From Flavobacteriaceae bacterium (lineage in GTDB: Bacteria > Bacteroidota > Bacteroidia > Flavobacteriales > Flavobacteriaceae): a stretch of 14,079 bases of DNA. Positions 1 to 7,174 of this stretch are shown piece by piece. Below the pieces are notes generated by a model. It saw only the letters and a program-made list of their open reading frames with translations. It searched no databases and was not told the origin of the DNA. Every line of letters starts with the position of its first letter. Position 1 is the first letter of the stretch. The stretch covers positions 1 to 14,079 of the forward strand of contig JAURBD010000037.1 in NCBI GenBank assembly GCA_030829155.1, given 5' to 3'. Both the position numbers and the translations under genes were made by a program.

Positions 1-108
1 AGATTCTTCAGTAGCTGGAGATTCTTCATTAGCTGGAGATTCATCATTAGCTGGAGATTCTTCAGTAGCTGGAGATTCTTCAGTAGCTGGAGGTTCTTCA
101 GTAGCAAT
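1..108 (-). repeat. 18-bp tandem repeat encoding a PA[T/N][E/D]ES hexapeptide in rpsP
   Basis: Five complete in-phase 18-bp units occupy 1-90. On the plus strand the unit is agattcttcagtagctgg with single-base variants. A degenerate sixth unit occupies 91-108. The array continues past the left edge, so the full copy number is unknown. In rpsP reading order the peptides are PATEES, PATEES, PANDES, PANEES and PATEES, preceded by the diverged TEEP. The unit length is a multiple of three, so copy-number changes would keep the frame. Confidence 0.95.
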
Positions 109-606
109 TTCTTCCTCTTTATTGGCTGCAGCTTCAGCAGCAGCAGCTTCTTCGATTAATGCTTTGGCATCAGCCGTTCGCTTTTCATTAACAGCTTTCT
201 CAGCTGCCAGAGCATCTGCTTTTGCTTTTGCTTTATCGCTAGTAAGACCGTTTACTTTAGCTTGAATTTGGGTATCTTTTTGCTCCAACCATGCTTCAAA
301 TTTATTGTCAGCATCTTCTTGAGATAATGCACCTTTTCGAACTCCACCTTGCAAATGATGCTTCAATAAAGCTCCTCGATAAGACAATAAAGTACGGGCA
401 GTGTCGGTAGGTTGCGCTCCATTTTCTAGCCATTTAACAGCAGTATCAATATTTAGATCTACTGTTGCTGGGTTAGTATTTGGGTTGTAAGTTCCGATTT
501 TTTCGAGATAACGACCATCTCTTTTGGCACGAGCATCTGCTGCTACTATCCAATAGAATGGTTTTCCTTTTTTTCCGTGTCTCTGTAATCTGATTTTTAC
601 TGGCAT
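1..606 (-). CDS. rpsP: 30S ribosomal protein S16 with long acidic C-terminal extension (3' end cut by window edge)
   Basis: Structural protein of the small ribosomal subunit, needed for 30S assembly. Reading from the ATG at 606, the first ~80 residues match the S16 core: it opens MPVKIRLQRHGKKGKPFYWI, continues with the ADARAKRDGRYLE region and includes GTYNP. The frame then runs open to base 1 (202 codons, no stop), so the protein is far longer than a typical 80-90 residue S16. The extension has a charged, Lys/Ala/Glu-rich part (about residues 90-160, probably helical). An acidic tail of PA[T/N][E/D]ES hexapeptides follows and is cut by the edge. Long S16 tails are known in Bacteroidetes; their role is unclear. 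No Shine-Dalgarno sequence is seen. A TAnnTTTG-type element lies 51 bp upstream of the ATG. The gene diverges from tig. Confidence 0.96.
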   Translation of the reverse strand, partial: MPVKIRLQRHGKKGKPFYWIVAADARAKRDGRYLEKIGTYNPNTNPATVDLNIDTAVKWLENGAQPTDTARTLLSYRGALLKHHLQGGVRKGALSQEDADNKFEAWLEQKDTQIQAKVNGLTSDKAKAKADALAAEKAVNEKRTADAKALIEEAAAAEAAANKEEEIATEEPPATEESPATEESPANDESPANEESPATEES

Positions 607-657
607 GTCATATTAAATTTTGAACGTACTCGACGCTCTGGTTATTAATTCGGATTG

Positions 658-665
658 CAAATGTA
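658..665 (-). promoter_or_regulatory. Candidate -7 element of the rpsP promoter
   Basis: The minus strand reads TACATTTG followed by C, a perfect match to the Bacteroidetes -7 consensus TAnnTTTG. It lies 51 bp upstream of the rpsP ATG. No convincing TTG -33 element is found at the expected 17-23 bp distance, only a T-rich stretch, so the assignment rests on the -7 element and its position. Confidence 0.55.
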
Positions 666-770
666 CTGTTTTATTTTAATATGAAACATAAAATTCATTC
701 CATATGTTAATCTTTTAAACGATTCATAAGCAGTTGGTCTGATTACACAGTCATTAGTGCGTTTTTATGC

Positions 771-801
771 TTGTACAACCCATTAAAAAGACTTATTTTT
801 G
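771..801 (+). promoter_or_regulatory. Bacteroidetes-type promoter of tig-clpP-clpX
   Basis: A TTG at 771-773 is followed by a 20-bp spacer and TATTTTTG at 794-801, then C. This fits the TTG-N(17-23)-TAnnTTTG promoter architecture described for Bacteroidetes. It lies 26 bp upstream of the tig ATG and implies a leader of about 20 nt. It is the only good promoter before the three closely spaced plus-strand genes and probably serves all of them. Confidence 0.7.
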
Positions 802-827
802 CGCCCTAATTTATCGAGAACAAATCC

Positions 828-2159
828 ATGCAAATAACAAGAAAAGACCTTGATGCCCTGAACAGTACCCTAACAATCACATTAGAACAAAATGATTTTG
901 CTGAAAAAGTACTGAAAGTGTTAAATGATTACCGGAAAAATGCGAACATCCCGGGCTTTAGAAAGGGTCACGTTCCAATGGGAATGATCAGAAAGCAATA
1001 TGAAACTCCTGTTACTGCTGATGAAGTGAATAAAATACTTCAAGAAAATCTAAATAAGTACATCAATGATGAAAAGCTTGAGCTTTTGGGAAATCCTCTA
1101 CCAAAGATGCAAGAGGAGATCAACTGGAAAGCAGATACCCTAAATTTTGATTTTGAATTAGGGCTGTCTCCTAAATTTGAAGTTAAACTGAAAGGAAAAA
1201 AAGCCGTTACCTATTTTCAAATCGAAGCCGATAAGAAAATGATAGACGAGCAGCTTTCTCACATCAAAAAACAATATGGAAAATTGAAATCTTCTGTTGA
1301 AATAACCAAAGGAACTGAACTTTCTGTTGAAATAAAAAATGAAGAGTCAGCCATAGATACCACGCCCATCATAGAATTTGATCAAATTAAAGGGAAAAAG
1401 AATATCGAAAATTTTAGTGAGGCAAAAATAGGAGACGTCCTTGAATTAAAAACTAAAAATCTTTTTACCGAAGAAAGCGCTGCCGCAAGAGCTTTTGGAG
1501 TAACTGTTGCCCAACTGGGCGAGTTACCTAAAAGTGTAACCCTTAACATTAAAGAGGTTAACAAACGGATTTTAGCCGATTTAGATCAAGAACTTTTCGA
1601 CAAACTTTATGAAGCTGGAACGGTTACCTCTGTAACAGAACTGAAAGCTAAAGTAAAAGAAGGAATTGAAAAACAATTTGAATCTCAGTCGGAACAAAAA
1701 TTACTCAATGACATCACAGAATCGCTTATCAAGAATACAAAATTTGATCTTCCAAAGGAATTTTTAATCAAATGGCTACAAAATTCTGGAGAAAAGCCTT
1801 TGACCGATGAGGAAGCTCGAGAAGAGTATGAAAAATCTGAAAAAGGAATTCGTTATCAATTGATTGAGGGATCGATAATAAATGAACAAAATCTTCAAAT
1901 TCAATTTAAAGAATTACAGAACTTTGCCAAAGACCTAATAAAGCAACAAATGGCACAATACGGTCAAATGGCTCCCGAAGAAAAAGAGCTTGACGATATT
2001 GCCGCTAGAATATTTAAAAATCAAGAAGAAACCAAACGCCTTTCTGATCAGTTAATGAGTAAAAAGCTATTGGGTTATTTTAAAGAAAATGCTGGAATTA
2101 AAACTAAAAAAGTAAACTATACTGCCTTTGTAAAAGAGGCTTATGGGAGTGCACAATAA
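828..2159 (+). CDS. tig: Trigger factor, ribosome-associated chaperone
   Basis: Cytosolic chaperone that docks at the ribosome exit tunnel and shields nascent chains. The N-terminal ribosome-binding domain (about residues 1-115) contains the docking signature as GFRKGHVP at 43-50, with His where the E. coli protein has Lys. The middle region (about 150-245) sits where the FKBP-type prolyl isomerase domain belongs. It lacks the usual Gly/Phe-rich PPIase signature (GxxPGFExG-like), so isomerase activity is doubtful. The remainder to residue 443 is the Lys/Glu-rich helical chaperone domain. Total length is near that of E. coli trigger factor (432). The ATG follows an A-rich sequence with no Shine-Dalgarno, as is usual in this phylum. 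clpP starts 35 bp downstream, giving the classic tig-clpP-clpX order. Confidence 0.95.
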   Translation: MQITRKDLDALNSTLTITLEQNDFAEKVLKVLNDYRKNANIPGFRKGHVPMGMIRKQYETPVTADEVNKILQENLNKYINDEKLELLGNPLPKMQEEINWKADTLNFDFELGLSPKFEVKLKGKKAVTYFQIEADKKMIDEQLSHIKKQYGKLKSSVEITKGTELSVEIKNEESAIDTTPIIEFDQIKGKKNIENFSEAKIGDVLELKTKNLFTEESAAARAFGVTVAQLGELPKSVTLNIKEVNKRILADLDQELFDKLYEAGTVTSVTELKAKVKEGIEKQFESQSEQKLLNDITESLIKNTKFDLPKEFLIKWLQNSGEKPLTDEEAREEYEKSEKGIRYQLIEGSIINEQNLQIQFKELQNFAKDLIKQQMAQYGQMAPEEKELDDIAARIFKNQEETKRLSDQLMSKKLLGYFKENAGIKTKKVNYTAFVKEAYGSAQ

Positions 2160-2194
2160 TTTTACTTACTTTTAGTTACTATATAAACACTATT

Positions 2195-2851
2195 ATGGAT
2201 TACGGAAAAGAATTTAAAAAATATGCAACTAAGCATCACGGAGTTAATGCTATGTATTACGACAAAATCGTAAGTAGTATGACCCCCTACATTATCGAAG
2301 AGCGCCAAATGAATGTAGCTCAGATGGACGTTTTTTCAAGATTAATGATGGATCGAGTAATGTTCCTAGGAACTGGGATTGATGACAATGTTGCTAATAT
2401 TATTCAAGCTCAACTCTTATTTTTGCAAAGTGTAGATTCAAAACGTGATATTCAAATGTACATTAACTCTCCTGGAGGTGGTGTATATGCTGGTCTTGGT
2501 ATTTATGATACGATGCAATACATCACTCCTGATGTTGCAACAATCTGTACGGGAATTGCTGCATCTATGGGAGCAGTATTACTTTGCGCTGGGCAAGAAG
2601 GAAAGCGTTCAGCACTTCCTCATGCTCGAGTTATGATTCACCAACCCCTTGGTGGAGCTCAAGGACAAGCATCTGATATAGAAATAACAGCCAGAGAAAT
2701 TTTAAAGCTTAAAACTGAATTATATCAAATTATCGCCAATCATTCTGGTCAAAAATTTGATAAAGTCCATCATGATAGTGATCGTGATTATTGGATGAAA
2801 TCCGAAGAAGCAAAAGTCTACGGAATGATTGACGAAGTTTTAACTAAATAA
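2195..2851 (+). CDS. clpP: ATP-dependent Clp protease proteolytic subunit ClpP
   Basis: Serine peptidase (family S14) that forms the double-heptamer chamber degrading substrates unfolded and fed in by ClpX. The catalytic triad can be assigned as Ser124 (in GIAASMGA), His149 (in MIHQPLGG) and Asp198 (in DRDYWM). The spacings of 25 and 49 residues equal those in E. coli ClpP. The substrate-binding INSPGG strand is at 90-95. At 218 residues the length is normal for a proenzyme form; the first ~25 residues, rich in Lys and Tyr, may be processed. The start at 2195 has no Shine-Dalgarno sequence. It lies 35 bp after tig and 5 bp before clpX, so co-transcription is very likely. Confidence 0.98.
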   Translation: MDYGKEFKKYATKHHGVNAMYYDKIVSSMTPYIIEERQMNVAQMDVFSRLMMDRVMFLGTGIDDNVANIIQAQLLFLQSVDSKRDIQMYINSPGGGVYAGLGIYDTMQYITPDVATICTGIAASMGAVLLCAGQEGKRSALPHARVMIHQPLGGAQGQASDIEITAREILKLKTELYQIIANHSGQKFDKVHHDSDRDYWMKSEEAKVYGMIDEVLTK

Positions 2852-2856
2852 AAATT

Positions 2857-4098
2857 ATGAGTGAAGAAGAATTAATTTGTTCCTTTTGTGGTCGATCCAA
2901 GTCACAGACCGATTTATTAATCGCTGGTTTGGACGCTCATATTTGTGATAAATGTATTCATCAAGCTCATGGTATTGTAATCGAGGAATCCAAGGATAGT
3001 ATTGATTCAATCGAGGATTCAAATTCATTAGATGTTAAAACACCTCAATTAACCAAAAACTTTTTAGACCAATACATTATAGGTCAAGATGCAGCAAAAA
3101 GAGTTATTGCTGTTGCCGTCTATAATCACTACAAAAGATTACTACAACCTCAATCAGCAGAAGCTGAAAAAATAGAAATTCAAAAAAGCAACATACTCTT
3201 GGTAGGTCAAACAGGAACTGGAAAAACTCTTTTAGCTCAGACCATTGCCAAAATGTTGAACGTCCCCTTAACAATTGTTGATGCAACTATTCTCACAGAA
3301 GCTGGGTATGTTGGAGAGGATGTCGAAAGTATTCTTACCCGTTTACTCCAAGCAGCAGATTATGATGTTGAAAAAGCTCAAAAAGGTATCGTTTTTATCG
3401 ATGAAATTGATAAAATAGCACGTAAAGGAGATAATCCTTCAATTACAAGAGATGTTTCTGGAGAGGGAGTGCAACAAGCTTTACTTAAACTTTTAGAAGG
3501 AACTGTCGTAAATGTCCCACCAAAAGGAGGTCGTAAACATCCGGATCAAAAATTCATCGAAGTAGACACTTCTGACATTCTTTTTATTGCAGGAGGAGCT
3601 TTTGACGGAATTGAACGTGAAATTAACAAACGCCTTAATTTTCAGGCAATTGGATATAAAGTTCAATCCAAAAAAGAAAATATAGACAAAGATAATTTAC
3701 TTCAATATATCAACCCCAAAGATGTAAAATCATTTGGATTAATCCCAGAAATAATTGGTAGATTACCCGTCTTGACATTCATGCGCCCTTTGGACAAAAA
3801 AGCCCTCAGGTCGATTTTAATCGAACCAAAAAACGCATTAACCAAACAATACGAAAAATTATTCGAATTGGATGGCATAAAGTTAAGCTTTACTCCAGGG
3901 GGATTAGATTACATTGTAGAAAAAGCCTTGGAATATAATTTAGGTGCTCGAGGTTTACGATCCTTATGTGAAGCTATTCTGACTGATGCTATGTTTGAAA
4001 TGCCCGGTGGTAATGAAACTGAATTAAAAGTTACCAAAAACTACGCTGAAGGAAAACTAAATAATTCTAAAGACCCTACGCTTAAAGCAGTTTCGTAG
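2857..4098 (+). CDS. clpX: ATP-dependent Clp protease ATP-binding subunit ClpX
   Basis: AAA+ unfoldase that recognises tagged substrates and threads them into ClpP. The N-terminal zinc-binding domain has Cys8, Cys11, Cys30 and Cys33. Walker A is GQTGTGKT (117-124), Walker B is VFIDEIDK (179-186), and the substrate-gripping pore loop GYVG is at 150-153. The RKH loop is at 226-228, a GRLP element at 301-304, and sensor-2 GARGLR at 363-368. The ClpP-docking loop appears to read IGY (265-267) where E. coli has IGF. Length 413 is typical. It starts 5 bp after the clpP stop without a Shine-Dalgarno, suggesting translational coupling. Its last 17 bp overlap the end of the opposing GH3-family gene, with no terminator between them. 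Confidence 0.98.
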   Translation: MSEEELICSFCGRSKSQTDLLIAGLDAHICDKCIHQAHGIVIEESKDSIDSIEDSNSLDVKTPQLTKNFLDQYIIGQDAAKRVIAVAVYNHYKRLLQPQSAEAEKIEIQKSNILLVGQTGTGKTLLAQTIAKMLNVPLTIVDATILTEAGYVGEDVESILTRLLQAADYDVEKAQKGIVFIDEIDKIARKGDNPSITRDVSGEGVQQALLKLLEGTVVNVPPKGGRKHPDQKFIEVDTSDILFIAGGAFDGIEREINKRLNFQAIGYKVQSKKENIDKDNLLQYINPKDVKSFGLIPEIIGRLPVLTFMRPLDKKALRSILIEPKNALTKQYEKLFELDGIKLSFTPGGLDYIVEKALEYNLGARGLRSLCEAILTDAMFEMPGGNETELKVTKNYAEGKLNNSKDPTLKAVS

Positions 4099-5599
4099 CA
4101 TTAAATACTATCAATTCATCAATGAGTTTGCGGTTGTTGGATAACCTTGGAACCTTATGTTGACCTCCTAATTTTTTGTTTTCCGATAACCACTTATAAA
4201 ACAGATTGGGTTTAGCTGAAATAATTTCTGGCATCCGCATCGTCAAACCTTTATATCGTTTGGCATCATAATCCGAATTCAATTCTCTCAAAGTTTTATC
4301 CAATAAACTTGCAAATTGATTTAAGTCATCGGGTGCAGTATAAAATTCAATTAACCATTGATGTGCACCTTTAGCTTTTCCATCCATAAAAATTGGAGCG
4401 ACAGTATAGTCAGTTATATCCAATCCTAACTTTTTACTAACCCTTGATAAAGCCATATCAGCATTTTCAATCATCAGCTCCTCTCCAAAGGCGTTGATGT
4501 AATGCTTGGTCCTTCCTGCAACCTGAATGCGATAAGGTGATATGGAAGTAAACTTAACAACATCACCTATTTTATACCTCCAAAGTCCACCATTGGTCGT
4601 AATTACTAAAGAATAATACTTATTTATTTCCACTGCAGAAAGCGGAATAATATCCTCGTCTGAGCCCTCAACTGGAATAAATTCATAAAAAATACCATAA
4701 TCAAGCATCAAGAGCATTTCATCGGAATTATTTAAATCTTGAATCCCAAAAAAACCTTCCGAAGCATTATAGGTTTCGTAATACTTTAATTGAGATCCCG
4801 GAAACAAATTGTGGTATTGACTTTGATAAGGTTTAAAACTTACTCCTCCATGAAAATAAACCTCCAGATTAGGCCATACCTCGAAAATATTCTTCTTTGA
4901 AGTGTGGTCCAGTACTTTATTAAACAATACCAGTAACCAAGAGGGAACTCCAGCAAAACTTGTAACATTTTCTTTAATGCTTTCCTTTAAAATAGCATCC
5001 ATTTTGGTTTCCCATTCCGGAATCAATGAAATTTTATGGGAAGGTGTACTGCTTATTTCTGCCCAAAAAGGCATATTATCGATGATGATTGCAGAAAGGT
5101 CTCCAAAATAACTGGTGCTGTTATCATAGATCTCTTGACTTCCTCCCAAGCGTAAATTTTTTCCTGTAAAAAGTTCAGATTCTGGATTGTTGTTAAAATA
5201 CAAGGACAACATGTCTTTCCCTGCTTTGTAATGACATTGTTCAAGGGCCTCAAAACTTACGGGTATGTATTTACTTTTATTGTCAGTTGTACCACTTGAT
5301 TTTGCAAACCACTTTATGGGTGTTGGCCAAAAGATATTCCTCTCTCCTTTTCTACATCGGTTAATTTGTGGGGCGATATCTTCGTAGGTAACAATCGGAA
5401 CACGCCTTTTAAAAATCTCATAATTGTTGATAGATCCATATTCATACTTTAAACCCACTTGTGTTTGCTCAGAAACACCTAATAAATCTTGCAGCACTTC
5501 TTGTTGAACTTCATGGGGGTACTTTGTGAAAAGTTCGATTTGATGAATTCTTTTTTTTAGAAACCAAGAGGCTATAGAATTAAATAAGGGGATTGCCAT
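4082..5599 (-). CDS. GH3 family adenylate-forming enzyme (putative acyl-acid amido synthetase)
   Basis: Member of the GH3 branch of the ANL (acyl-adenylating) superfamily. Plant relatives adenylate auxin or jasmonate and join them to amino acids; substrates of the bacterial proteins are not established. The ATP/AMP-binding motifs are present in order: FAKSSGTTDNKSKYIP (98-113, P-loop-like SSGTT), ETYNASEG (275-282, adenine/acyl site) and RYKIGDVV (341-348). The hinge motif AGRTKHYINAFGEE follows at 361-374. At 505 residues the length is normal for bacterial members and shorter than the ~600-residue plant enzymes. No signal peptide or clear membrane span is seen, so it is probably cytoplasmic. 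The ATG at 5599 gives a natural start; 44 bp separate it from the divergent DUF2797 gene. The substrate cannot be predicted, and the Clp genes next door face the other way. Confidence 0.88.
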   Translation of the reverse strand: MAIPLFNSIASWFLKKRIHQIELFTKYPHEVQQEVLQDLLGVSEQTQVGLKYEYGSINNYEIFKRRVPIVTYEDIAPQINRCRKGERNIFWPTPIKWFAKSSGTTDNKSKYIPVSFEALEQCHYKAGKDMLSLYFNNNPESELFTGKNLRLGGSQEIYDNSTSYFGDLSAIIIDNMPFWAEISSTPSHKISLIPEWETKMDAILKESIKENVTSFAGVPSWLLVLFNKVLDHTSKKNIFEVWPNLEVYFHGGVSFKPYQSQYHNLFPGSQLKYYETYNASEGFFGIQDLNNSDEMLLMLDYGIFYEFIPVEGSDEDIIPLSAVEINKYYSLVITTNGGLWRYKIGDVVKFTSISPYRIQVAGRTKHYINAFGEELMIENADMALSRVSKKLGLDITDYTVAPIFMDGKAKGAHQWLIEFYTAPDDLNQFASLLDKTLRELNSDYDAKRYKGLTMRMPEIISAKPNLFYKWLSENKKLGGQHKVPRLSNNRKLIDELIVFNATKLL

Positions 5600-5643
5600 T
5601 TTATAAGTATCTTTAATTTAATAAATATAAATCTTTCTTCAAC

Positions 5644-6438
5644 ATGTTTTCAGGTGTTTTAAAAAAAATGAATACGGAATTTGATCATTCGATACGGTAT
5701 TATCTTGATTTAGAAAATGATTTTGTAGCCCTGAATCAATATCTTGACCAAATTATTAGTCTTGAAATGACCGGTTATGAGTGCTTGACTTGTTCAAGTT
5801 CTGAGCCTATTTTCAGACAAGGGTTTTGTAAAAAATGTTTTTTTGAAAATCCCAATGCAGGGGACTGGATTATGCGACCCGAGCTTAGTACAGCTCATTT
5901 GAATATTGAAGATCGTGATCTTTCCTACGAGAAAAAAATTCAATTACAGCCCCACATAGTATATCTTGCACTTTCGAGCCATCTTAAAGTTGGAGTTACC
6001 CGAAAATCACAACTCCCTACCCGATGGATTGATCAGGGTGCACACGAAGCACTAGCAATCCTTGAGGTTCCAAACCGATATTTAGCTGGGGTGGGAGAAG
6101 TTGCTTTAAAAAACTATTTTTCTGACAAAACAAACTGGAGAAAAATGCTTCAAAATGAAGCAGATCCTATTGATTGGACTTTAGAGAGAAACAAAGCAAT
6201 TGACCATCTTCCAAATGATTTAAAACCCTATATTCTAAAAGAAAATTTAACCCCACTTCAGATTCTGTTTCCAGTAAATCAATACCCCAAAAAGGTTAAG
6301 AGCCTCAATTTAATAAAAGAACACTCATTTTCTGGAGTTCTCAAAGGCATCAAGGGACAATATCTAATCTTCGAAGACGACACCGTCTTTAATATTCGTT
6401 CCAATGAGGGATTAAAAGTAAACTTAAGTATAGGCTAA
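5644..6438 (+). CDS. DUF2797 family protein with zinc ribbon and GIY-YIG-like core
   Basis: I recognise this as a DUF2797-type protein of unknown function. Paired cysteines Cys47/Cys50 and Cys62/Cys65 form a probable zinc ribbon. After it comes a stretch with HIVYLAL (104-110), LKVGVT (114-119), PTRWIDQGA (125-133) and GEVALKNYF (151-159). Its order of Tyr, Gly, Arg and Glu resembles GIY-YIG nuclease folds (my inference). The C-terminal KGIKGQYLIFED part looks like a small beta domain. FSGVLK occurs near both ends (residues 2-7 and 229-234). The start at 5644 is preferred over the internal Met9 because the GVLKKM segment appears to be a conserved part of the family N-terminus. The stop directly abuts the opposing rluF stop. 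Confidence 0.8.
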   Translation: MFSGVLKKMNTEFDHSIRYYLDLENDFVALNQYLDQIISLEMTGYECLTCSSSEPIFRQGFCKKCFFENPNAGDWIMRPELSTAHLNIEDRDLSYEKKIQLQPHIVYLALSSHLKVGVTRKSQLPTRWIDQGAHEALAILEVPNRYLAGVGEVALKNYFSDKTNWRKMLQNEADPIDWTLERNKAIDHLPNDLKPYILKENLTPLQILFPVNQYPKKVKSLNLIKEHSFSGVLKGIKGQYLIFEDDTVFNIRSNEGLKVNLSIG

Positions 6439-7164
6439 TCAATCTAACGTTTTTGTAGAAGTTTTTACCATCTTATTGATTTCAGCAATTTCATCTGAGC
6501 TTAAATTTCTCCATTTGCCTTTTGCTACATCTAAATTTACATTCATAATTCGGATTCGTTTCAAAGAAACAACTCGATAATCTAAAAACTCACACATCCT
6601 TCTGATTTGACGATTCAATCCTTGGGTAAGTATAATTTTAAATTCTTTTTTATGAGTTTGTGTCACCTTACAAGGTCTTGTTACGGTATCTAAAATGGGA
6701 ACACCTGCTGCCATTTGTCTTATAAATTCATCTGTAACAGGACGATTTACAGTTACAACATATTCTTTTTCGTGATGGTTACGAGCACGCAAGATTTTGT
6801 TGACAATATCGCCGTCATTAGTCAAAAAAATTAAGCCCTCGCTTGGCTTATCTAACCTTCCTACAGGAAAAATTCGAGAGGGATAATTGATGTAGTCAAT
6901 AATGTTATCTTTTTCTACCCGCGTATCTGTAGTACAAACAATCCCAACCGGTTTATTGAAAGCAATATAAACTGCTTTAGTTTTACGCTCTTTTATGCGC
7001 TCTCCATCCACAAAAATAATATCTTTTGAAGTTACTTTAAGGCCCATTTCTATTACTTCACCATTAACCACCACACGACCTTGGTCAATCATTTTATCGG
7101 CCTCTCTTCGAGAACAGTATCCGATTTCACTGAGATATTTATTGATTCTTACAGGAGTGCTCAT
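6439..7164 (-). CDS. rluF: 23S rRNA pseudouridine(2604) / tRNA-Tyr pseudouridine(35) synthase RluF
   Basis: Isomerises specific uridines to pseudouridine. E. coli RluF modifies U2604 of 23S rRNA and U35 of tRNA-Tyr. An N-terminal S4 RNA-binding domain (about residues 5-50) includes the CSRREADKMI segment. The catalytic domain carries GRLDKPSEGLIFLTNDGD with nucleophile Asp105, and QGLNRQIRRMCE at 181-192. RluF-type stretches such as CTTDTRVEKDNI and NHHEKEYVVTV follow the E. coli protein closely, which favours RluF over RluB or RluE. Length (241) is slightly below the E. coli enzyme. The ATG lies 10 bp after the stop of the upstream transporter gene, making it the last gene of the sppA-transporter-rluF operon. 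The C-terminus is a short Lys/Thr-rich tail. Confidence 0.92.
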   Translation of the reverse strand: MSTPVRINKYLSEIGYCSRREADKMIDQGRVVVNGEVIEMGLKVTSKDIIFVDGERIKERKTKAVYIAFNKPVGIVCTTDTRVEKDNIIDYINYPSRIFPVGRLDKPSEGLIFLTNDGDIVNKILRARNHHEKEYVVTVNRPVTDEFIRQMAAGVPILDTVTRPCKVTQTHKKEFKIILTQGLNRQIRRMCEFLDYRVVSLKRIRIMNVNLDVAKGKWRNLSSDEIAEINKMVKTSTKTLD

Positions 7165-7174
7165 TGCCGTTTAA

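Noticed and set aside
1382..1564. 60-codon minus-strand open frame inside tig
   Set aside because: It is a shadow of the well-supported tig frame, with no promoter and no recognisable product.
4076..4098. CTACG/CGTAG inverted repeat as a bidirectional terminator
   Set aside because: The stem is only 5 bp with a 13-base loop and no T run, and both arms lie in coding sequence.
5600..5643. Shared promoter between the GH3-family and DUF2797 genes
   Set aside because: TATATTTA (minus, 5622-5629) and TATCTTTA (plus, 5608-5615) resemble the -7 element but lack the final G. TTG triplets are at the wrong distance, so no promoter is called.
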